This document shows, in pieces, positions 1 through 9,539 of a stretch of 64,000 bases of DNA. The position numbers and the translations under genes were made by a program. The stretch's first letter is position 1. Every line of letters begins with the position of its first letter. Under the pieces are notes generated by a model that saw only the letters and a list, made by a program, of their open reading frames with translations, did not search any database and had not been told where the DNA came from. Source of the DNA: Ananas comosus (Eukaryota; Streptophyta; Magnoliopsida; Poales; Bromeliaceae); the NCBI RefSeq assembly GCF_001540865.1, contig NC_033642.1, positions 3,686,767 through 3,750,766 on the forward strand, in the 5' to 3' direction.

Positions 1-2106
1 GTAGTGGCGCCATAGCTTCAATGCAAAGACTACGGCCGCCAACTCCAAGTCGTGAGTAGGGTAATTCCTTTCATAGTCCTTCAATTGGCGAGATGCATAC
101 GCGATCACTTTCCCGTCCTGCATCAAAACACAGCCCAACCCATTAAATGAAGCATCACTATAAATCACATACCCTGCTCCAGCAGTTGGCAAGGTTAGGA
201 TCGGGGCGGTCGTCAATCGCTATTTCAACTCTTGGAAGCTCCTTTCACACGCATCATTCCAAATAAACTTGGTGCCCTTATGCGTGAGTCTCGTGAGGGG
301 AGTAGATAACTTTGCAAATCCCTCGACGAACCGTCGGTAGTAGCCGGCCAAACCAATGAAGCTCCGTATCTCGGTCACGCTCGTCGGCCTCGGCCAATCC
401 TTGATAGCCTCAATTTTTCTTGGATCCACAGCTATTCCTGATCCTGAAATCACATGGCCCAAAAACGCCACCTCTCTAAGCCAAAATTCACACTTTTTCA
501 ACTTGGCGTAGAGCTTCTTTCCCCAAAGCACTTGAAGTACAAGTCTCAAGTGTTCCTCGTGATCCGCGTCACTCCGGGAATACACTAAGATGTCGTCGAT
601 GAACACCACGACAAACCTGTCTAAATAAGGCTTGAAAACACGGTTCATCAGATCCATAAAAGCTGCCGGGGCATTAGTAAGCCCAAATGGCATAACAGTA
701 AACTCGTAATGTCCATACCGTGTTCTAAAGGCCGTCTTAGATACATCCTCAGATCTGATCCTCAACTGATGATATCCCGACTGCAAGTCAATCTTGGAAT
801 ATACACAAGATCCCTGGAGTTGATCAAACAGATCATCAATCCTCGGCAATGGATACTTGTTCTTGATCGTGACTTTATTAAGTTCGCGATAATCCACGCA
901 CAAGCGAAGTGATCCATCCTTCTTCTTGACAAATAAGACCGGTGCTCCCCAAGGTGACACGCTCGGTCGCACAAAACCCTTGTCCAGAAGATCCTGCAGC
1001 TGTGCCTTTAGCTCCTTCAACTCTGCTGGTGCCATCCTATAGGGTGCCTTTAAGATCGGGGTAGTCCCGGGGACGAGATCTACCACAAACTCAATCTCCC
1101 TATCAGGAGGCATGCCTGGTAGCTCCGCTGGAAACACATCTCCAAACTCCCGCACTACGGGGATATCGTCAATCCTAGGGGCGTCATCCTCACCCCGCAA
1201 CACAACAGTAGCCAAGTAGGCTACGCAGCCTCTACTAATCAACTGCCTAACTCGAGATGAGCTAATCGTCATCGCAAACAGCGAACTCTCGCATCCTCGG
1301 TACACAACCTGCGCCTGCCCTGGCTCTCTAAAGATCACCGTTCGATCCTTACAATCGATAGTGGCGAAATACTTAGTCAACCAATCCATGCTCAACACAA
1401 CATAAAACTCCCCGAGTTTATGCAATGCTAACAAGTCCATGGGCATGATCCAATCTCCAACCCGAATAGGGCAATTAGGGCAAAACTCCCGAATGTCCAA
1501 AGAATGATCGGGTACAACAACTCGGCCCGGATGTAACAAGGATACAAGTGGGATGCCATGCAGCTCGGCAAACAGCCGATCAATGAATGAATGCGATGCA
1601 CCGGTATCAAACAGAGCTCTAGCTCGAATACCATAAAGTAAAATGATACTTGCGACCACATTCTCGGCTGCAGCCGCCTCCTCGGTCTGGGCCGCGTACA
1701 TGCGCCCGCTCGGGGCCTGTCGTGACACCTCCGCCTGTCGCAGAACTGGCGGCCGCCCTGTCTGGTGATGCGCAGAAGATGTCCCCTGACTAGGACCTAG
1801 CGATGCTGGTGCAGATGCCGAAGATGGCGCTGGCAATGGGCTCCTCGGGCAGTCCGACTGGAAGTGGCCCTCCTGGCCACACAAGAAGCACCTGCCCCGG
1901 CTGCGTGAACATTGCCGCGGGTAGTGAGGACCGCCACAGATCACGCAGCGGGAGGCCTGGCGACGATCGGGTCCTCCTCGCTGGGTAGACTGGCCGCATC
2001 CTCGCGACTGGCTCTTGCTCCTGGGATGCCTCGGCGGCCTCCGTGAGTGCGTCTGACTCGCACCCTCAGCCGCGGGCCTCTTGCCCTTCCCTTTCTCCAA
2101 GCTCAT
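1..2106 (-). pseudogene. Ty3/gypsy family-A gag-pol, 5' part: zinc knuckles, protease, RT, RNase H
   Basis: Broken retrotransposon polyprotein read right to left. From the methionine at 2106 a 628-residue frame shows two zinc knuckles (C54/C57/H61/C66 and C73/C76/H81/C86) that bind element RNA. A pepsin-like protease follows with active site LFDTGAS (Asp167), then reverse transcriptase with [13 protein letters not shown] near 418-430 and the catalytic FIDD at 502-505. RNase H starts after that. An in-frame TAG at about 220 interrupts it, but the same frame continues into RNase H (YSDAS, YASRQLK) to the window edge. The Gag N-terminus is missing: homology to the better Gag at 26.1-27.5 kb begins only at KGKGKRP, so the methionine at 2106 is not the original start. 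Domain identity is certain; coding activity is unlikely. Confidence 0.93.
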
Positions 2107-2119
2107 ACGCTAAAGACGG

Positions 2120-3158
2120 ATTGAGCCGACCTAAGATACACCGGGCCCATTGACGATCATGCCTTATACATATCACACACTTAACCCTAGAAGAAAAGGG
2201 TCAAAATCTCACCCCCAGAAGAAGAAATCTCTTGCCCAACAAAGCTCTAAAAGAGAGGGCTAGAACGCCTTCCACTCCCAAGGCCGCCAAAGGAAGGTTC
2301 TAATCCAATTCAATTTAGGTCCAAAGGCCCTAAGATCAACCGCAATGCCCAAAATGAAGCCGTAAAACCTTCATCTTAGGGTTTTTGCATGCTCAAGGAA
2401 AACTCCATAAAATTCAAAATCTAGAGGAAAAGATCTAGTCACGCTTACCTTTAGGAAGCCTTCAAACCAAACGCTCACAGTCCTCAAACTTTCCAAGGAT
2501 CGTCCTCAACCGAGCATAAACCGCAAAGCTCCAATGGGTGGGGGAAAAGCCTCCAAAGCACCCAAAAAGGAGCCCAAAAAGAGAAGGCTTTAATCTCCTC
2601 CACTAAAACCAATCTAAAGATACAACCAAAGGAATCCAAGGGGAGAATGTGGAGGCTCCCTTAACACCTTCTCCTTGCTGGTCCAAGCCTCAGGAGAAGT
2701 CCAACAGGGCCCGTGGGGGATACCCATATAGAGAGCCCACAATTGCGAAAAAACCGCCCATGCAGTTCAAACTGCTTAGATTCGCCAAAGTGTAGCCCCG
2801 GTACACGGAAATGTACGCGGTACCATCCTACGAAAAATGCAAACCCCGAGGCTCGGGTTTGAATTCGCCCATAAAGTGTACCGTACAACCATCAAGAGGT
2901 GACCGGTACCAAAATGTGTACCGGTAACAGCCATCCGACCCTGTCACCGTTACACCTTCGTGCAGAATGCAAATCCGACGGGTAGCCCCCTAATCCAACT
3001 CTTGTAGTGACCTTAGCGCTACATAAAATACTACAATTCTCGGGATGCGAGCAATTAGTCGGAACACTGTAACGCACCAACAGAAAGTCTGGAAAAATTC
3101 GGACACTGCCCAACACACTCCGAACCTCGCAATTTAACAAAGGGCCAGCTGCGTCACA
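2120..3158 (-). mobile_element. Partial family-A LTR (first ~1 kb)
   Basis: Aligns by eye with the LTR at 6795-7749. The LTR 5' edge lies at 3158, where the minus strand starts TGTGACGC. It ends abruptly near 2107-2120 against truncated gag. A TACCGGTAC-type motif cluster lies at about 2790-2940. Compared with the other copies it carries a small insertion or deletion every 10-20 bases. Confidence 0.8.
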
Positions 3159-3182
3159 TTTCACTCTCTCCTAAAAAGAGTT
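3159..3182 (-). promoter_or_regulatory. Polypurine tract next to 3' LTR
   Basis: The minus strand reads a purine-rich GGAGAGAGTGAAA just before the LTR edge at 3158. This is the expected site of plus-strand DNA priming. Confidence 0.6.
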
Positions 3183-5081
3183 TTCGTCCGCGAAACTCGA
3201 AAAGCAAACGCCGTACATCCAAGACCCATCCCTGAAAAAGATGGGGGTACGCTCCTGGAGAGCGCTCCCAACTCCCCCAAGGGCTCGCGCTGTCGTGGTT
3301 GTCCAAAGCACCTTTCACGTAGCGGGAATTTTCCCAGTTCCGCAAATCTTCTTTACCTTCGCGAGCCAAATCCTTTAAGGGTTGCTCCTCAAAGTCAAAT
3401 CCCCCTCCCGCGAAGCTCATAAGGCGTAGCAATCCAACAACATGAAGCCGGGTCGCTGGATATACTTTCGAAAGGACCGATACATGGAATACATTGTGTA
3501 CACCCGATAGGTTTGGCGGAGAGCGAGTTGATAACGCTACAAGGGTAACACGCTCCAAAACCATATGGTCCAAATATACGGTGCTCAACTACCCGGTTCC
3601 AAATCTTCTATTCCCTTGTCGGCGAGACTTCCTCAAACGAACACAATGGTCTCCATCTGAAACTCCAAAGTCTCGTCGATGCCGATCAAGCATAAAACTC
3701 CTCCTCCCCTAATCTTGGCTTGTCAAAACAGTCCGCTTCCGAGCAATGCGAACCTTGTCCTCTCTTCCTGGAGCCACATCACGGCGCCTTAAAGCCCAAT
3801 TCTCACTCAATCACAAACTTCACTCCCATGAAGGTGGCGATCTACCACCTTCCGTCCCATTAGACACGTGCCGTCGAACCGGTGCCATCTTTGTATACTT
3901 GCTTGATAACCTGTCTTTAAAGCAAACTCTGGCATCGGGTAGATGCCCTGCGACCAAATCCTCCCTGGAAGTCAATCACCTCGCAGGCTCCGAGCATATC
4001 CCTCGAGGGTCTGTTATAGTACGCTCCCGACTGCCCGTCACTCTGGGGGTGGAAAAGTAGTGCTGAATCCAGCGCGTACCCAAGGCGTCCTGTAGGCCTC
4101 CTCCAAAAGTGGGATACAAAACGGGGGTCTCGATCCCGATAACTATAGAAGTAGGTACCCGTGCAATCGCACAATCTCATCCAAATAGACCTGTGCGTAG
4201 TCTCTTCAACCAAGTCGAGTTAGTGTGGATTAGGTATGAAATGTGCTGATTTTTTCGTCAACCTTATCCACAATCACCACAAATAGCGTCATGCCGGCCC
4301 TGTGAGCGATGGCACCATCACGAAATCATGGTGAATCCTTTTTTCCCATTTTCCAACACTGGCAAGTAGGCTCTAGCAACTCCCTCGCAGGAACTCGGTG
4401 CTCAGCACCTTCACACTGTCTGGCAAAGTAAAACATCTAGCAACAAACTCACCAACATCCAAATTTTCATCCCGGCCCACCAGTAAAGCAAACCTTCAGA
4501 AAAGTCCTTTCGTACATCCTTGGTGGCCTTCCCGGATGTATATATAAGTATGGCGCTCGCTGTGCTTCTTTGAAGGACTGTCCTCTTTTAACCCCAACTC
4601 CGCCCGGTACACACAGTCCGTTGCGGAAATACTGCAATCAATCTTTTCGCCGTCAAAAGTGAGAGTCACCAGGTGGCAACCATACCATTCTTTACCTTTA
4701 ATCTTTTGCAGCTCACATTCGGAGCCTTGCTTTTCTTTTTATATCTTTTTCCAAAAGTGTAAGTTTGCACCTACCTAAAGTTCATCAACCTCAAAAAGGT
4801 GTTCAGAGCAACACTCCACCTCCAACCGTTTATCTGCTCGAATTAACCGCGGTTGAGTTAAGCTAAATGCTCGCTAAGTTCTCCGTCTGATTTCCGACTT
4901 AGCGGATCGCCAACCCACGTTAGCCTGCCGCTGGTGTAAAGAAATAAGTCAAGTCATAGATCCTTGAGTAGGCTCCAAACATCCTGCGCTGCCCTCAAGT
5001 TCAACTCCTTTTTGAGTGAATAAATATTTTAAGCTTCTTGATCCGTAATAATACTTCGGACACCGGCTCGCCAATGAATAA
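3159..5081 (-). pseudogene. Ty3/gypsy family-A RNase H-integrase 3' part, heavily frameshifted
   Basis: Colinear with the better preserved minus-strand integrase region at 19.6-21.35 kb. The right end matches RNase H (near 4990-5080). The middle matches the integrase zinc region and catalytic core (near 3917-4400). The left end matches the integrase C-terminus (LSGVHNVFHVS near 3480-3520) and the FRGRKLF-type tail just before the polypurine tract. No frame stays open for more than about 140 codons because of frequent one- and two-base indels, many at short homopolymers. Next to it on the left is an LTR start at 3158, as expected for a 3' LTR. On the right, RNase H joins a family-A LTR end directly at 5081/5082, so the primer site, gag, protease and RT are deleted from this copy. 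Confidence 0.85.
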
Positions 5082-7749
5082 ACGCCCCGGGACCGGCGGA
5101 GGCCCTCCCGATAGCGTGCCTAGACCCGCCATATGTCTACACATATGAGGCGTCTACAATACAAGCGGAAGTAAAAGCAAGTAACAGAACAAATAGAAGA
5201 AGTGAAATAACTAGCAACTAATGATATCAGAGCGAGTAAAGTTCTAACATCTACACCAAAGTAAAGAAGTAAAGCTAGACAATAAAAGAAATCATAAGTG
5301 GTACAATATCTGTCTCTAGTACAAAAATGGTGGTCTCTAGTACACTAGTAAAACCCTCAACCTCTCGCCAAAAACTAAATATCGAGAGGTAGACCACCTA
5401 GCAACTCGTCCTCGAAGGAAGCTAGCTCGAAGCAACTCCCTTCCCGCGATCCCTGGCCTCACCTTGCGTGGAAGGCTCTGAAAAACATCGAGAAAAAGAG
5501 AGCGTGAAAACTATAATTTATAGTTCCCAGTGGGCAATTACTGACCCCAGCTCAATGCACCACTAGGCCCCAAAAGAAAATGGTAAGTAACGACATATAG
5601 TAATATGCAATAAATAGCGAACACAAAAACTGCTGAAAGAAAGCATAAAGGAAATGCTATACTACTATGTCTCCAATAAGCATGATGTCATGGTGATGTA
5701 CATCTACGCTATCATAAGGTAATATATCCAATGCATACAATATGCCTCAACATAATGAACAAGTAAACCTCACAATATCATATGCCAAAATATAAGGAGT
5801 ACGCTCTATCAAGATAACCCAGTATATTATGATGCAATGCATGAAACCGGCAAGTGTACTATATACCTCATCGCTATGTCATGAGCATGTCACCTAATCC
5901 AACTATTAAGCCTATCTAGTTACGATTATTCATTCTCAATACCGTGTCGATTTTCATTTCCAATCAAGGACCTACCAAAGGTAGTCCAGCTTGTGCCGCC
6001 TAAGTGCCTGTGGTAGCCCAACATCCCTACTCTTGGAATGTGTCTGTCCCACTCTACCCCGTAGGCTTCTCAATACCGCACGAGCGAACATAGGTCGCGT
6101 AGGCTAACTCCGGAGTGCCGGCTTGTAAGGAGTGACCCTCACAAGTATGTGCGAATGAGCACAAATGGCAAGCAAGCATAGTCCAAGTCTCAAGTATCCA
6201 ACCCTCATGTCTCTAACATGGTATAGTCACTAGCATCTCGAAGATCTAGTTCTAAGTCACAAATGAAGTTCCAACATTCTCTAGGTCTAGTGCCCCTTTA
6301 TGACACTTAGACATTTAATGTTTAAGCATGTTCCACATTCCTCAATGGCCCTATCCACTAGGTTCACACATGTCCCGAGCTCAATGCCGCTTGATGACAT
6401 TAGCTCTCTAGTTCACACACCTTCTAAATGGCAATTTTGTCATCTTTCATGTCACAAGTAAACTTAAGTTTAAATGCATGAATCCGAACTCATTTACACT
6501 ATAGAAGCATGGAACCAAGTCTCATAAAGAATGCTAAATGCAACCATAGATCTCCCAAGCAACTCTCTACTACATAGAGGTCCAAAATTTCATCATATAT
6601 AACGTATGCATTTTAAGCATTCTAAAAATCATAATAAATACAATTAGGATGAATATGCATGCTTTTCCAATTTACGGAACATATATAACCATATATGAGA
6701 ATTTCTCATATGTAGGCTAGGTCAAACCCACCGAACCGTCGCGTAGGGCCTCGTTTCGCCGAACAAAGTTGTCCCCGAGTCTCAAAATACCCTAAAAGTA
6801 TTGAGCGACAAGATACACGGGCATTACGATCATCTTATAATATCAAACATTAACCTAGAAGCAAAAGGGGTCAAATCTCACCTCAAGAGAAGAAATCTCT
6901 TCCAAAGCTCTAAAAGAGAGCTAGAACCCTTCCACTCCAAGCCCAAGGAAGGTTCTAATCCAATCAATTTAGGTCCAAAGGCCCTAGATCAAAAATGCCC
7001 AAATATAAGCCCTAAAACCTCATCTAGGGTTTCATCTCAAGGAAACCTCTATAATTCAAATCTAGAGGAAAAGATCTAGTCACTTACCTCTAGAAAACTT
7101 CAAACCAAGCTCAAAGTCCTCAAACTTCAAGGATCGTCCCTTAACCAAGCATAAACCGAAGCTCCAATGGTGGGAAAAGCCTCCAACACCCAAAAAGGAG
7201 CAAAAAGAGAGGCTTTAATCTCTCTAAATCTAAATAAAACCAAAGGAATCAAAGGGGAGAGTGTGGAGGGCTCCCTTACCTCTTCTCTTGCTGGTCCCAA
7301 GCTCAGGAGAAGTCCCAAGGGCGTGGGGGATACATATAGAGAGCCACAATTGCGAAAAATTCCCTACAGTTCAAATTGTTCAGATTCTGCCAAAGTGTAC
7401 CGGTACATGGGAAAGTGTACCGGTACACATCCTACGAAAATGCAAACCCGAGGCTCGGGTTTGAAATTCGCCATAAGTGTACCGGTAGAACCATCAAAGG
7501 TGTACCGGTACAAAATGTGTACCGGTACAGCCATCGACCTGTCACCGGTTACACCTCGTGCAGAATGCAATCCGAGGGTAGCCTAAGTCCAACTCTTTAG
7601 TGACCTTAGCGCTACATAAAATACTACAATTCTCGGGATGCGAGCCATAGGTCGGAACACTGTCAACGACCCACCAGAAAGTCTGAAAAAACTTGGGATA
7701 CTGTCCAAACACTCGAACCTCGCAATTTGCAAAGGTCCAGTGCGTCACA
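5082..7749 (-). mobile_element. Family-A LTR (near full length), inserted in a family-B LTR
   Basis: On the minus strand this starts TGTGACGCACTGG at 7749 and ends in GTCCCGGGGCGT at 5082; the last few terminal bases are lost. It matches LTRs at 17190-19600 and 43101-44222. It holds a cluster of TACCGGTAC palindromes (7395-7560) and a TATA-like CTATATGTAT on the minus strand near 7333. The family-B LTR resumes at 7750, so this is a nested insertion. I see no gene in it. Confidence 0.88.
7395..7560. repeat. ACCGGT palindrome cluster in LTR
   Basis: Six copies of GTACCGGTAC or close variants lie within about 165 bases, 190-355 bases inside the LTR 5' edge. The longest form, TGTACCGGTACA, is a perfect 12-base palindrome. 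The position fits a U3 control region; function is inferred only. Confidence 0.7.
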
Positions 7750-9539
7750 GTGGGCGCTACCGAACCGAGTATGCAAGCGTATCTCCACTGAGCTCAATCA
7801 GGCTCTCACAGGCTATAATCAAGTAAACAGGGTCCAACTGGTCTAACAACCAAAACTTACGTGCCCTCGGCACAATATAATGCAAAACCCGCAATCTGGG
7901 TCCACCGTCAAGCCCGACGGCACCTGACAGTCCGAAACAGCCTAGACACTGCTGTAAAAATAAGCTCGGCATCTCCGCACTAGCGTAACTGCATTCTACA
8001 CTATCCCGGATATCTACCGCCAACAAACTGCGGTGATACAGATCTACTATAGCTCCTAAGCTTTCAGCGTATCAAATGCACACAACAGTGTGGATACTAT
8101 CCGCGACAGCTCCCGAAGCTATCTGAGTATCAAATGCGCACTAACAGCGAGGATACGAAGCACAATAACTTCAGAAGCTATCTGAGTATCAAATGCGCAC
8201 TAACAGCGTGGATACGAAGCACAAAAACTTAAGGAGCGAACATAAAAGATAATGTAGAACTTACAGTTGAATATTACCCAAGCTCGGCATCCCGCCCGAG
8301 TGTAAATGCATTCTAAACTACCCTGAGTACCCACCACGCTGAAATTGCGGTGATACAAACCAACGCCGGCTCCTAGAGCTAAATCAGGTAGTATAAGCAT
8401 ATGACGGGTCAAATCGCTGGTTTTCTCCTAAGTCAAATTTCACGTCCAACATATATAATTTATCTGATTACTACAGCATGCTCCAAATTCAAATTTCATT
8501 TAATATGCTAATCAATGAACTCGAGCTAAACATGATATATCAAAACCGAAATTATACATGTCTACTATGCATATGCTCAGGAGGCAAAACCGATGATAAA
8601 CTCACCTTCGTGCAACTCCACAGCAGCAAGAGGGTCCGAATGGCTTGAAGCCTCAGCCGAAATTACTCACAACCAGCAACTGAGATACTAGAAGGATCTA
8701 ACACCAAAATCCATCAAAATCCATCAATTCACCAAATTTCAGCACTTAAACTTAAATTGTCTCAACTCCATTATCAAAACTCCCTTAATAATCTCCAATT
8801 CAGGTGAGGCAAGTTCCAAATCGAGTGAATAATGATGAAGTATCAATCTCAGGTCCAAAATCCAACTCCTTCCAAGAATAGCATCAAGAAAACCCAAGAA
8901 AATAGATTTTCAACTCAAAGTCACCAGCAATACAAAAACACATGGAATCGATCAAGCTAATCTCAACCAAAATCTGTAAAATTGGGTTCCATGGATTCCT
9001 CTTGAAGTCTAGAATCCAACAAACTAAGTTTTGTGGAAAACAGAGCTTCCTACATCGCACACGAGCCGAAACGCCGACGGTCGCTGCTGGAAAACTGCTA
9101 GAACTGAAATCCTCAAGGTGGAAATGGTAGAATTTCGAGTAATTGGAGGGACTAAGATGCAAAAAGTGGCTTCTCTGTGAAGAAAGAAGGAAAAGAGCTG
9201 AAAGGGGTCGAGTTCCATCTATTATAGTGAGTTAGAATGATCCAATAAGCCCCAGGTTCATGAGCCGCCAATCTGGTATCCCTGCAGAAACAGCCAATTT
9301 CGGGCGCCCGAAACCATGTTCTGGACGTTCGAAACCCCCAGGCTGCACAAAAGATCCCCTTCGATTCCTCCGCCCGCGGTGTGCTCCACCCGTAAACGGC
9401 TCCGGCGGATCTCACCTACCACCAGCCACGTGTCAGCGTAAACGGTACTCACGAAGTGAAATTTCGGACCCACTTCTGGGCGCCTGAAACTAGGATCCGA
9501 ATTGGCTTCCAGCTTTGCTCAAACCAGCACTCAAGATCT
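7750..9539 (-). mobile_element. Family-B LTR (3' part), interrupted by family-A LTR
   Basis: The reverse complement matches the plus-strand family-B LTRs, for example 50770-51190, and the copy at 44223-49220. Shared landmarks are the CGAGTATGCAAGCGTATCTC block at 7769-7788 and the GTCGGCGTTTCGGCTCGTGT block (minus strand, near 9060-9080). It carries no coding sequence. The normal reading stops at 9539 after CTCAAGATCT; the following block makes sense only when read backwards. Confidence 0.85.

Noticed and set aside
7395..7560. CRISPR-like repeat array of TACCGGTAC units
   Set aside because: The units are 9-12 base palindromes with irregular spacing inside plant LTRs; there are no unique equal-length spacers and no cas genes.
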